The position numbers and the translations under genes are program-made. The notes under the pieces are model-generated. The model was given only the letters and a program-made list of their open reading frames with translations, did no database searches and was not told where the DNA came from. This document shows, piece by piece, positions 1-11,480 of a stretch of DNA of 64,000 nt. The stretch is from Ectobius pallidus (Eukaryota > Arthropoda > Insecta > Blattodea > Ectobiidae). Where the stretch lies: positions 153,169,265 to 153,233,264 of the forward strand of contig CAXKWD010000005.1 in assembly GCA_964059195.1 (NCBI GenBank), given 5' to 3'. How positions within the stretch are numbered: the stretch's first letter is position 1; every line of letters begins with the position of its first letter.

Positions 1-384
1 TGTGCTGTTCGCAGTCATATTAAACTGGCCCCGACACTTGAGAACAAGTTTGTAGTGTCTGTGACACTAAATGAGGATAACTTCCTAGTTACTTGTCTTT
101 TGTTTGTGTTTCCTGCAGTCGTTAACTATAACTGATGAGCCTCGTGGCTAGGTCTAATGTTCGTGACGTTTTCTGATTGGAAGGAGACTGCCTATGGAGC
201 AAGGGAACAGATCTATTGCACCGCTTTAAATTTTAGCAGAATCTAAATGTGCATTGCTAATTTAAATTTCCGGTAATATGTATATTTTTAGACAGCTTGA
301 AATAAAAAAAAAAAGATCTTCTAACACAAGACTCAAGAAATAAAATTGCACAATATCGCACTAGTGTTAAAATACTTGAGTGAC
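1..384. other. No gene or repeat recognised
   Basis: AT-rich, stops in all frames; nothing assignable. Confidence 0.4.
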
Positions 385-1070
385 AAAATATCTGCCCGAC
401 TGTCTGTCCGTGTGTCTGTACGCGCGATAACTCAAATACGCTTTACCAGATTTTCATGAAACTTGGTATACACGTTTATAACGTCCACAGGAAAAAGTAT
501 ATTTATTTTGGATCAATTCGATTGACCGGTACCGGAGTAACGACTAATTAAATGTCATATCCTTTTTAAATGGGAAATCATGACTATACTACAAAGCCAC
601 GTTTCTAATCATTGAAGGTCTTGATTCCAATGCAATGATAACTGCAATTATGATATGTAGAAAATAAGTTATTTTTGTAATCGATTTCCGATTTAAGCTC
701 CAGATCGATTCATTCAACAGGGCTTACGGAAGAACAAAAGTGTGGTTTGATAAGCATATGTCAAAAAATATATGGGCAGTGTTATTTGTCAAAGCTACCT
801 GTATTGCAACTTCCAAAGCTGTATATGAACACTTAAAACAATATGCTGTCATGAAAACTGATTTGCATTTGATAAATTCATTCTAATATACTACCATAAA
901 ATAGACACTAAATTGGGTATTACTCCGGTACCGGTCAACTGATTTGGTCCAATATCAAAAGGCTTCTTCCCATGGGCGTTATAAATGCGTATATCAAGTT
1001 TCATGAAAATCCAATAAAGCGCTTACAGACACACGGACAGACATTTTCCCGTCCACCACACAACCATACT
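385..1070. mobile_element. Inverted-repeat element with ~145-bp arms (copy 1)
   Basis: The left arm (about 397-541) and right arm (about 908-1055) are inverted copies. Shared blocks are CTGTCCGTGTGTCTGTA, GATTTTCATGAAACTT and GACCGGTACCGGAGTAA. The interior is AT-rich without coding signal. Other copies: 5268-5735 and a fragment at 14916-15030. Confidence 0.75.
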
Positions 1071-1554
1071 GTTTAGAAAGGATTGATTAGAGTATATGTT
1101 GCTTATTTTTATTATAACAATTGATAACCATCAACGTTGTAACGATTTAATTCAGAATGAGTATCCTCGTAACACTTCCATTTTAAACAGACTGAACGAG
1201 AGAGATCACGAGGAAAATAACGTTGGAGGAATAAATTTTCTGGAAAAGCACCAGGAGTTGTTTTTACATGCAAGGAATATGTTAGGTGCTGGGTATTACG
1301 CTCAGGTTTAGGAGAAGTGTGGTGAAATGTCTCCTGTGTGCTTACCTAAGGGATTAGTGATGAGCTGACTCTCCTGAAAATCGGACGTCTAGTTTAAAGC
1401 TGACCATTCAGATGTAAGAATTCTGCCGTAGAGACCAAGCAATTTAAATACACTGTCTTGCATTTTTACGGTTTTTCTTTTTGCGGTCATAACATATGTA
1501 CAAAATTATGCCAAATTAAGTGGAAATAAAATAAAATAATTTCTTCTCAGTGTT

Positions 1555-1690
1555 GGTAACTCAGTTTGTCACTGACATTCTGTGCCCAAGGTCGTGGGTT
1601 CAATTTCGGCTCAGAGTCCCATGAGTGTAGCCTAGATTTCAAGGCATGTCGATGAAATTCCAAAAAAAAAAGTCCTTAATTAAAAAAAGA
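1555..1690 (+). mobile_element. tRNA-derived SINE fragment, poly(A) end
   Basis: GTCGTGGGTTCAATTTCGGC is a pol III B box. The body runs to an A-rich tract at about 1660-1672. A related fragment is at 19180-19240. Confidence 0.6.
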
Positions 1691-1769
1691 AGTAAATAGG
1701 TCTACAATGAACCGTTTACCCGCTGTGCTTGTCCAGAGATAGACGGACAGACAGACAGACAGACCGACC

Positions 1770-2170
1770 TCCTTCCAAAAATACTTTTTTGCACTCCTTA
1801 GCTAGTAAGTGGTACTTACGAACTTTGTTTACATGGATCGTAAGTTGACATTCCCACACAGTCTAATTGCTAAGGCCGGTTGCGATGAGGTTAAAACACT
1901 TACGGTCCAAGCGCTACGTCATAATTCATTACGATACACTTCATAATACAAGCCTTTATGGCCACGGCCCCCAGGACAAATATTCGGTTCCCATAACAAC
2001 AAACACGTGCGAATCACTTTCTGAAATAAACATCTATTTTCAAGAATGTATTTACATAATATTTTCAGGTAATATCACAATTAATATAATTAAATTGATA
2101 TAAATAATCATCGTGCAAAAAATAGCATGCATCACACGGGCCGTAAAGGCATTTGTATCGCAATATACTA
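1770..2170 (+). mobile_element. Fragment of the CAGGGTG transposon family
   Basis: Matches 25608-26020 through CTTTTTTGCACTCCTTAGCT, ACATAATATTTTCAGGTAAT and ATCGTGCAAAAAATAGCATG blocks. The terminal CAGGGTG is absent and the insertion lacks the central transposase relic. Confidence 0.65.
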
Positions 2171-2642
2171 TTTTCAGTTTCTAAGCATCGTGAAACATTT
2201 TTCCCTGTGTTATCTCGATTTCGATTTTTTGTCACGATCACAAAACTTTCTTTATATTACATATACGAGTGCAAGTAAAAAACAGAGGCATCTGCTTATT
2301 CACGTTCGTTTGCCCTAGGTAATTGTTTAATTCAACCGTCCTATCTTCAGTCAAGTTTTTGTTCTTATTTCATCAAAATTTTGTTCTTAATTTTATTCTC
2401 AATACAACTCCTTCTTCCCTCTCTCTTTCATCGTCTTTCTCGATTTTTTATCATGATAGATGCATCACACCGATGCTCTTCTTACCCAGTTTGCTATGGC
2501 AATCGAGCAAGACTATCTTCAATTAATTTCACAGTTAAATGCTCCCTACACGGAAACACCAGCTAAAATATATTAGATGACAGAACGCGATGCTCCATTA
2601 AGTATCTGGTTTAGTTTGTAGTTAGGCCTACTGCCTTATAAC

Positions 2643-4218
2643 CAGGTCCCAGATTTTGATGACCTAAAAATATTTTTAAAATGAGCTATAAAATGACTGC
2701 AAAAATAAAAAAATTAAAAAGTATGAAAATGCTACTCATCAGATTTGTGTATATTTAGATTTATGTCGTTGTTCAATTAGCCTATAGGCTTGTAATTAGT
2801 TAATTGATACATACGGTTAAATGGAAACAGAAAACACCGTCTTTCAGTATCCGAATTATGACTACAGCAAGCTTCATTTATGTTCATTCAGAGTTCCGAT
2901 AATATTCAATGTAAGTAAATGCACAAAAACTCTATATAATGCCAGAAACAACACAAAATGAGAAAATAATGACTTTATATTTTGCAAATTGCTTAAAAAT
3001 ATTACATGTTGAAAGAAAAGACCGTAAAATGGCCAAAAACGACTAAACAATGACATTAAATTCTAAAAAAAAAAAAACCTAAAATGAAATTTAAAAATGG
3101 GGATCAATTACCAAAAATTATCATTTATGTCAGGTATGGGCAACCTTTGGAAATATGCGGGCTAAACTTTACGATATTTATGAAGTCGCGGGCCGTAGAT
3201 AATAGGTAGTTGTGAAAAAATAATCATGATACGGTTTTTATATTTACAAAGTATAATGTTAAAGTTACATGAATGAGAACAATATCGAACTGATTAGGTA
3301 TTTACTTACAATCAGCAGAAATTAATGAGAAGCTTGAGCTTGAATTTGAGAAACAAGATAATCAATGTTAGCATCAATCCCACTAATTACACAGGCACAG
3401 AGTGTTTTCAAAATTTTCATCTTAAGTCTGGTTCGATACTTTGATTTAGGCCTATTGCAGCATTTTTCTAGCGCTGACCGGAAGGAACACCCTCGTAGTT
3501 CAGTCTTTTGTTTCCCCCCTCTCACTCTCTTGTTGGCGAGAACCGAAAATATTTACTTTTTCGAGCGCGATTTTAAAATGTTCCGCGGGCCGGATCAAAA
3601 GTCGAGGCGGGCCACACGTGGCCCGCGGGCCGGGCGTTGCCCATATATGATTTATGCAATCCAAGAGTCATTATCAGAATATCAGCACTAGTGGGCAACG
3701 TCCATGATGAACCTGTTAAAAGATATGAGAAAATAATGGCTTTATATTTTAAAAATTGCCAAAAAATATGACGTGTGGGGAAAAAAGACTGTAAAAAGAC
3801 CAAGAAAGACCAAATAATGACATTGAATTCTAGAAAAAAGACCTAAAAATAAGAAATGGGGGAAAGTGACCAAAAATGACCCTTAAAATTACCATTCATG
3901 TAATCTAGGAGTCATTATCATAATATTTGCATCAAGGGGCAACGTCCACGATGAACCTGTTAAAAGATATGAGAAAATAATTGCCAAAAATATGACGTGT
4001 GGGGAAAAAAGACTGTAAAATGACCAAAAACAGATGAAATAATGACATTGAATTCTAGAAAAAAGACCTAAAAATAAGAAATGGGGAAAATTACCAAAAA
4101 GACCCTTAAAATTACCATTTACATAATCTAGGAGTCAGTTATCATAATATCTGCACTAAGGGGCAACGTCCATGATGTACCAGTTAAAAGATGACATGTC
4201 ATCAAAATCCGGGCCCTA
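2643..4218. mobile_element. hAT-like element with ~230-bp internal repeats, interrupted
   Basis: Left end CAGGTCCCAGATTTTGATGA; right end TCATCAAAATCCGGGCCCTA, a close inverted match. The interior holds a unit repeated about three times (about 2870-3120, 3690-3960, 3940-4200) containing GACATTGAATTCTAGAAAA, GTGACCAAAAATGACCCTTA and GGGCAACGTCCAYGATG. The first unit is split by the hAT insertion at 3131-3649. The flanking 8 bp do not match, so the target duplication has decayed or the ends recombined. Confidence 0.6.
3131..3649. mobile_element. Nonautonomous hAT insertion (GGGCAAC ends), nested
   Basis: Begins CAGGTATGGGCAACC and ends GTTGCCCATATATG. It is flanked by ATTTATGT (3123-3130) and ATTTATGC (3650-3657), an 8-bp duplication with one change. 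Sub-terminal GCGGGCC motifs on both sides are typical of this widespread hAT group. It interrupts the first internal repeat of the 2643-4218 element, so it is younger. Confidence 0.8.
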
Positions 4219-4689
4219 AGTTGGTTTTGTTAAAAAAAATCGTTCACTAAAATAAGTAGGTATACCACAGACTGCAAATATGACTTCGTAGATTTTTTAG
4301 CCCTCTTCACCACTCGCTGAGAGCAGGTCTTGTACATAACAATTTGGGATTTAGCCTACCCATTAACTCTTGTGAAATATGTTTTGAATAAATTGCGTAT
4401 TAAGCAGATGAAGACTGGCTCGCACGCATTTCTGTTTGCGTTTGCGCGAGCTGCTATGTTTGCTCATTTGCATAATAGTAATTACACCACTTATTAACTT
4501 CAACACGTTCTGTTTACTTTTGCGAGGCACGCATAATAATCTATGCACAAGTGATGGCCATATCGCATTAGATTGTAAATATAGTTTGAACTGATGCAGC
4601 TTTTAATCAGGCTCACAATTCAGCATTTCCTTCTGGGTGCTGTTCATTTAACGACGTGGGCTAAAACGATACTTAATACTGATATATTT

Positions 4690-5110
4690 ACATATAATGA
4701 GTATGTCCACCGCTGCGGGTTCGATTCCTGGTCGGGACAAGTTACCTGGGTGAGATTTTTTCCGGAGTTTTCCCTCACCTGTGAGACAAATGTCAGGTAA
4801 CTTTAGGCCCTTGTGGTCCCCAGATATCATCTGACCGTCATTATCATCTTCATCCCATCCTCGCCCAGTTTGGAGTGAATGTGTGTGTGAATGGTGTGTC
4901 TCGTCCTATGTGTTCGTGTTGTCTCAGAGGTGGCCCCGGCATTGGGCTGATCACTCATCCGGGGAGTCCCTCCATGTCCTTGTGTGGTCAAAAAAGTATG
5001 TATGTAATCCAAAGATAATCCCTCTCCCGATAGGTCGCGGCCCTGTAAGGCCCAGGCGGCTTGGGTCGCTTAAATCCTAAAAGGGAGAGGTAAAACTAAG
5101 ATAAAGAAAA
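4690..5110 (+). mobile_element. SINE-like tRNA-derived repeat
   Basis: B box GCGGGTTCGATTCCTGG near 4715, then a GC-richer body about 380 bp long ending in AAAGGGAGAGGTAAAACTAA. Open frames on either strand inside it lack any domain. Confidence 0.6.
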
Positions 5111-5267
5111 ATAATGAGATACATAAGTTATTTACCCAAAAGAGCAAGATGCTCGTGTTCGGATACAGTTCAGTCTATTCTAACAAGACACACAAATAAA
5201 TAATAAAATTAGGTAAACTGATGTAAAAAACTGCCAGAATGCTTAATGTTTAAACAGTCATAAGTGG

Positions 5268-5735
5268 AATTTTGATATGTAGTAAATAAGTTATTTTTCT
5301 AATCTGTTTCCGAGTTAAGCTCCAGATCGATTCATTAAGCAGGGCTTACGGAAGAACAAAGGTCTAGTTTGATAAGATTGTGACGGAATATGTGGGTAGT
5401 GGGTAGTGTTATTTGTCAAGAATACCTGTATTCCAACTCCAAAGCCGTATATGAACACTATAACAATATGTTGTCATGAGAACTTATTTGCATTTGATAC
5501 ATTCTTTCTAACATAATACCATAATTAGGCACTAAATTGGGCATTACTCTGGTACCGGTCAACCAATTCGCTCCAATACCAATAGACTTCTTCCCATGGA
5601 CGTTATAAATGCGTATACCAAGTTTAATGAAAATCCGATAAAGCATGTTTGAGTTATCGCGCGGTACAGACACACGGACGGATAGACAGACAGATGGACA
5701 GGCATTTTCCCGTCCACCACACAATTTCAGAAAGT
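5268..5735 (+). mobile_element. Inverted-repeat element, truncated copy 2
   Basis: Collinear with 645-1070: AAGCTCCAGATCGATTCATT, GGGCTTACGGAAGAACAAA, CATTACTCTGGTACCGGTCAA and a right arm ending in GTCCACCACACAA. The left arm is missing. The GCGATAACTCAAATACG-type block lost from copy 1's right arm is kept here (inverted). Confidence 0.75.
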
Positions 5736-5739
5736 ACCA

Positions 5740-6734
5740 TTCTGCCACTTAATAACGCGATATTATTAAATTGTAGTTATACCAAGGAGGTCAATCTAAA
5801 AATCTAATAAAACAGTTGATGAAAAGTCGTATCAAGCGCGAGTATTGCTGATGGCGAAATGATCGATCTTTATAATCGATTGTCCCGCCTTAGGCTTGCG
5901 ATGTGTTTTGTATTGTAATTATTCATAACATGTTTAAATCTATGAGTATTTGCTAAACAGTCACCATAAAATATAACTAGAGTTTCGGATTCTCTAAACA
6001 TAAATTTATCGATAAAATCCGGGACTTTCGATACATTACCTATGACAAAGTTGACCACGCTTTGGTATAGAAGAAGTATGTGTGTGTCTCACATCAGATT
6101 TTTTTATTATGTATTGTACTTGAAGTAACGAAAACAAAGCAAACTTACTTCTCATGTAAGCAATTTCTGTATAACTTCTCATTCATAGTGTGTAGCCCGA
6201 AGGTAAACATTGATTGTGCTGTATCTTCAGATGACGGTCTGGAATCTCAATTCTCTATGTCATCTTCATTCCACATTCTCTAGTTGATGTACGACCTGAG
6301 TAGAGAAAATTGTTACACACCATGGTTGGCTTTGTAATAATTCGAGACAGTGACGCAGCGATATTACAAAGCATTCACAATCCCTCTGTATACACGTATA
6401 CCTGGGAAGCATGTTTGCAATTTGGAAAATGTAATGTAGATGGGAATTAAAACGACCGATACAAAGCAGGTTGATTAAAAACACTCTGTTTGGTCTTGCA
6501 CATGAAATATTAATCTTTCAAATATGATTTCAAAGCATAGTTTACTGGTTTAAAAACATAGCTTTATTTAATTCTGCGTTGTCTACTTTAATTTACAAAA
6601 TTGAACGACATACTGAAATTAAGTATCTCTTTCTGTTTTTACCAAATTGCGTGTTTTGATACATTGTCTATACAGAACACTAATTATAAAAAAAAATTAA
6701 TGGAGAGGTATCTGTAGTTCAGAAATATGGCAGT
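5740..6734. other. No gene recognised
   Basis: Frames of 62-72 codons occur on both strands without known motifs. No repeat was recognised. Confidence 0.4.
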
Positions 6735-7470
6735 TCAAAAAACTGTACAAGATTTTTTATAATGGAAATGGATGATGTTGGAGCTCAGCTTATATATCTA
6801 GAAAAGATAAGTTTAAGAATGAAAAAATAAGGGAGGAAATGGATGTTAAAAAATATATCTTATATGATATTTCAGAAAAAAAAAGTTAATGCCGAGCGAG
6901 GTGGCCGAGATGGTAACGTCTTGGACTCGCATTTGGGAGATCCCAGCTTGAAATCCTGTGGCCGGTCAATTTTACACGTTTTTTTTTCATGCTTTCCCCA
7001 GTAGTAAAGGCAAATGCCGATTTGGATATTTAAATACCCTGAATCATCCTCACCATTTCATCTTGTATCTTATCCATTTAAATTAATATCAGTTGAAATT
7101 TACTCCATAAAATATACCAATAATAGAAACGATCAGTAGTTCCATGGTCTACCCTACTGTATAGACACACATCCCGAACTCCTGATATGGCCTCGCAGCT
7201 AAAAGGAGATAAACACAGCTTAATTAATTAAAAAAAAAAAAAGTTAATATGGTGTGGACAGCCGATCAGGATGGATCAAGAAAAGCTACCGAAGATTGCT
7301 TTCTAATGGATGCCAGCATGGAGAAGGAAAGGAGGACGACCACCAAAAACATGGAAGAATGAAGTTGTGGAAGCAATGAAGGACGGTCGTTAAGAGAACA
7401 ATGGATAGATAGGGCAAAATGGTTTTGTCGATACGGCTGGAAGTCCAGTTTACCGCGTATTTGGCTATCA
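6735..7470 (+). mobile_element. LINE ORF2 tail split by a SINE
   Basis: After removing the SINE at 6891-7233, the plus strand reads segments such as MPAWRRKGGRPPKTWKNEVV and QWIDRAKWFCRYGW. These are the GRP.k.W...V motifs that end ORF2 in many arthropod LINEs. Stops and frameshifts are present. Confidence 0.7.
6891..7233 (+). mobile_element. tRNA-derived SINE inserted in a LINE, 15-bp duplication
   Basis: Begins GCCGAGCGAGGTGGCCGAGA (A box), then a TTGAAATCCTGTGGCC B-box region and an A-rich end. The 15-bp A9GTTAAT lies on both sides (6876-6890, 7234-7248), showing LINE-machinery insertion. Confidence 0.88.
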
Positions 7471-7659
7471 GAAGATGTTATAAAACATTGTAAATCTGAC
7501 TAAATAATAATGAATAATAATCTAGAGAATTGCTATTTAACAACAATATTAATTATAAAAGAATAAACTCTAACGAATAGTGGCAGATGATTACACTTTG
7601 TGGTGAGGAAAATATTCGTATACCTTCCAAATTCATTTTTAGTCCTTTTTGATATAAAA

Positions 7660-7990
7660 TTGTATTTTGCGATACAAGTGCCGTAAGCGATGCATACGGA
7701 TCGAGGAAATATTTTGAAAAAAACGAGGCGCTCGCGCCGAGTTTTTTCAATTATTCGAAGATAGATGTTTATTTCAGAACGTGATTCGCATGTGTTTGTT
7801 GTTATGGGAACCGAATATTTGTCCTGGGGGGCCTTGTCCATGAAGGCTTGTATTATGATGTGCCGTAAGTAAATTCTTACCGCACGGAAACTCTTACCGC
7901 ACATAGCAACAAGATTGCGTGAGGGAATGTCAACTTACGATCCACGGCAACAACATTCGTAAGTACCATTAATTAGTAAAGTCGTGCAAA
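7660..7990 (-). mobile_element. Inverted fragment of the CAGGGTG transposon family
   Basis: In reverse complement it shares GGATCGTAAGTTGACATTCC, GCAATCTTGTTGCTA and AAATATTCGGTTCCCATAAC with the copy at 1770-2170. Open frames at 7533-7904 fall in this repeat and are not genes. Confidence 0.6.
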
Positions 7991-8033
7991 AATGTTATTA
8001 AAGTACATGTCCAATACTTTTGAGCTCGATCAA

Positions 8034-8336
8034 TGAAATAAAATAAATGTGATACCAGTTGTTCAACTATGATTTATTTTGTGATTCGCCGAGAACACAA
8101 GATTGCTGCGAGGAGGCTACAGAAAACAGTTCTGTGACAGTGCTTTTATGAGATTTTATAAATTTTATCTTATTTTATAAACGTGACGAGTTGCAGTTGT
8201 TATTTTACTTATTGGGACTCCAAGCCAGCAAAAAGATGCCCTGAAGATGGTGCAAACGCACCGAAAGGCCTAGGTGGCGAATTACAAAATAAATCATAGT
8301 TGAGAAATTGGTATCACGTTTATTTTATTTCATGTA
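8034..8336. mobile_element. Foldback with ~58-bp inverted arms; Penelope-like candidate
   Basis: Arms 8034-8094 and 8276-8336 match in inverted orientation (TGAAATAAAATAAA, TGATACCA, CAACTATGATTTATTTTGT). The enclosed 180 bp contains CTGAAGATGGTGCAAACGCA then CCGAAAGG, a layout reminiscent of the hammerhead-like relics found beside Penelope-like elements. Inverted pseudo-LTRs are also known for that class. No reverse-transcriptase frame is present, so class assignment is tentative. Confidence 0.5.
8241..8266 (+). ncRNA. Hammerhead-ribozyme-like core (candidate)
   Basis: CTGAAGA fits the CUGANGA core. A GGTGC/GCACC stem with AAAC loop and GAAA follow. One unpaired T separates CUGANGA from the stem, and stems I and III are not evident. 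Probably a relic at best. Confidence 0.3.
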
Positions 8337-8811
8337 AATGTTAACTAAATAGTAGACTATAACACACGAGAAGCTAATATCAAGATAGCTTTATTAATTT
8401 TAAAATAATAATTAAATAGTAGATAATAACATAACGAGAAGCGGGTATGCAGATTGTCATTTGTATTTGCAATAATGAAAGCAAATCGTAACAAAACAGT
8501 CTTGCAACGTTGGCTATTAGAAAATCCCTTCTATGTTATGCAGGAATGTTTCGACTCTTCTGTAAACAATTCTCAGTAGTAAATTTTTCCTAATAATTTG
8601 TGGTTTTTGCAGCAGCGAGCATTAGAAAACCCTTTTTCAGGGCCGAGTATTTGCGGAAAAAAAACTTTTATTTACAAAATCAATATTATGTGAGCAAAAC
8701 AACTGACTCTGACCTGTATGTTCGAGATGTGATACTTCATGTACCGGTAAGTGCATTTCTGTATAATTTAGTTTTTTTAGTCTTTTTTTAGGAAACGATG
8801 TTTTGTTATTT

Positions 8812-8876
8812 ATCCAATTATCCGGATCGAGTCAGGTCGAAATTAATCCGGATAGTTGGGGTTCTACTCTATTTTT
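8812..8876. mobile_element. Tigger/pogo-like terminal fragment
   Basis: ATCCAATTATCCGG … AATCCGGATAGTTGG … GTTCTACT resembles the ATCCG-rich ends of pogo-type elements. A similar end is at 27377-27456. Confidence 0.4.
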
Positions 8877-9296
8877 AAAATTTCATTCTAGGTGGTCAAA
8901 GTAACCCTTGTTTATGATACTGCTCTACTCTTTTCTGATTTCGTGCCAAAACTAAACCATAGCAGTATCAGATCCATACTTTTCAGCTGAGCCTAATGTG
9001 TTTACTGTTTTCACCATTTCAATGAGGAAAATGGCTAAGAGCCATTGTGTTCTGTTGTTTCAAAACCTATGGATCAAGTGTTGAGTAAATACGTAGGCCT
9101 ACTTAAATTGGACAATGGTTACATGCGAGAAAGAGCAGTTGTGTTGACGTAATACAAGAGAGATCCAACTTCGTATTTTGAAATATTGCGTTGTTCTATG
9201 TAACCTATACATTTAAATTGCCATAGTAACTACACCAGACAGATGCAGAACTTTAAAAATGTATCGGTGTAGAAATTCTTCTTGAGCGGTAGATTT

Positions 9297-9617
9297 ACAG
9301 CCGTAAGAAATGGGCAAGACATGTTGCGCGCATGGGGGAGGAAAGACATATCTCAAAAGTAATGGCTGGGAGACCCGAAGGGAAAAAGACCACGTGGAAG
9401 ACCTAGACGTAGGTGGGAGGACAATATTAGGACACATTTAAGGGAAGTAGGATTTGCAAGGGATGATTGGATAGACTTTGCGCAGAATAGGGTTGAATGG
9501 CGGGCTCAGGTAAGCGCGCCAATGAACCTTCGGGTTTCATAAAATAGATATTCCTTTAGCTTGCTGAGGAATCGTCTACTTATTGCCATTGAGTAAGTAA
9601 GTAAGTAAGTAAGTAAG
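9297..9617 (+). mobile_element. LINE 3' end with (GTAA)n tail
   Basis: Reads KKWARHVARMGEER, GKRPRGRPRRRWEDN, REVGFARDDWIDFAQ and a final MNLRVS, the tail of an arthropod LINE ORF2. It closes with (GTAA)n at about 9594-9617. Related copies: 16555, 17155 and 34080. One frameshift lies near GRPEGK(R). Confidence 0.82.
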
Positions 9618-10055
9618 TGTCCGCAGATCTCGAAACAGACTTATTTAACCCGAGTGACTGTACAGTGCCTATATTCTTTCAAGGCTTATATGACGAAGAA
9701 AAGTAGAAAAGAGAGGTCAAAAGAGTAGAGGAAGAAACAGAATATTATGCATGAAGCGGATGGTAATTTTGCCTAGGGAATCTTCTTCAGGGGCATCTTC
9801 TGAGAGAAGTGAGCTAATTAGGAAAGATAAAGAAAGACAAAGTATTCTTTAACTTAGTGAATGAAAAATCGTAACTTCTCACCTAATAGTACCAGTTTTA
9901 AACCTCTTGTATTTAATTTACACGAGACATTCAACTTTCCAAATGCAGTACTTTAAAAATCTCTTTCTCAAGTCCAAGCTCAAATTAATTATTATTTTTA
10001 ATTCAAGCTGTCTAAAATCATTTTTTCACTGACATGTCATTGAAATTAATTAATA

Positions 10056-10724
10056 CGAGGCGCGTCCAGAAAGTAAGTTTCCCTGGGACCGTTTACAGAA
10101 ACAAAACACAATTTCATGTAAATATTTATTGCTACAGATACAGCAAGTTTTCAGCTATTTTTCAACACATTCGCCACCGGAATTGAGACATTTCCCATAC
10201 CGCGTGACCAACTTTTTAATGCTTTCGTCGTAAAAGTCTACCGCCTGGGATTTGAACCACTGTGTGACAACCATCTCTGCCTCTTTCATTATCTGTCATT
10301 TCTTGAGGTGTAGGAAAAGATGAAAATCACTGGGAATGAGATTCGGGCTGTAGAGTGGATTTTTAAGCACCTCCCAGCAAGTCTCCCGCAGAAGTTCGGT
10401 TGGGAAGGGTTTAAACATTCACCCTACAGCCCGGACTTCGCTCCCAGTGATTTCCATCTTTTCTTACACACATAGAAATTACAGGGAATGACAGAGAGGC
10501 GGAGATGCTTGTCACACAGTGGTTCAAATTCCTGTCGGCAGACTTCGACACAGGTGTTCAAAAGTTGGTTCCACAGTATGACAAATGTTTCAATTCCGGC
10601 AGCAATATGTTGAAAAATAGCTGAATTCTTGCTGCATCTGTTGGTATATAGGCTATATGTCCATGAAATTGTGTTTTGTTTCTATAAACGGCCCTAGGGC
10701 AACTTACTTTATGGACGCGCCTCG
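10056..10724. mobile_element. mariner 3' ends fused head to head (foldback)
   Basis: Both ends read CGAGGCGCGTCC… as inverted repeats with TA just outside. Each arm is about 300 bp and encodes the 3' part of a mariner transposase, pointing outward. The right arm reads KFGWEGFKHSPYSPDFAPSD on the plus strand, containing the SPD.APSD.HLF block that holds the last catalytic Asp of DD34D enzymes. The left arm reads the same tail on the minus strand, including LVTRYGKCLNSGGECVEK. The N-terminal half is absent, and stops and frameshifts occur. It cannot encode a working transposase. Confidence 0.85.
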
Positions 10725-10863
10725 TAAGTTACACAAATCATCAAAATTATTTCACTTCCACTCTCTAATTTATAGGCCCACTCAGTCCTACGTAGATTCA
10801 CCTTGTAACAACTATTTCAAAATTGACAACTGTTACAGAATTGGCTTAATATTAACACTAAAA

Positions 10864-10865
<2 letters not shown>

Positions 10866-10896
<31 letters not shown>
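10866..10896. repeat. Poly(T) tract
   Basis: About 31 T in a row; could be the poly(A) tail of a minus-strand retroposed sequence, but no body is recognised to its right. Confidence 0.85.
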
Positions 10897-10900
<4 letters not shown>

Positions 10901-11480
10901 CACTGGTACAATAGCATGTTCGAGCGATGGCTGTTCTTTAAACACTGGGAATCATGCAATATGTATTCTATGGTTGTAGTTCCATTTGTAGCTTGTCAAA
11001 TCATAAATCATCTTGTCACTGTGTCCATTACTATCAGTTCGTATATTTCTGTTAGCTTGAAAATGTACATTCAAAGAGATGAAGGTGCATAATTTCTATT
11101 GAGATAGGTCACAGGTGTCATAAATTTAACATTGTTATAGAATGTGTTGTGTTTGCAAACATATGACTCCATGAGTGTCACTGTAAATTAAGAAGAATGC
11201 TGCATCGTTTTCAACACCTGTGTCAGTGCAATTTATGCTGCCATGATATCGAAAAATTCAAATACCAGTGTTAACCAACTTTTAAAGGATTAAAGGGTGC
11301 GGACAGAGAAGTACCTTTTCACTGTGACCACTTCTGGGCCTAATGTGTTGACCGCTACTCTTGGGATGAGAAGATCTGAAATTGCCCTGCGATGTCATGC
11401 GACATCGAAGAGCACCCACAAATATCGTTCTATATTCCCACTAGGTCCATATTTTCGAGTCTATCAAACTGACTATCAAT

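Noticed and set aside
130..155. Hammerhead core (CTGATGAG with a GCC/GGC stem)
   Set aside because: The required GAAA after the stem is absent.
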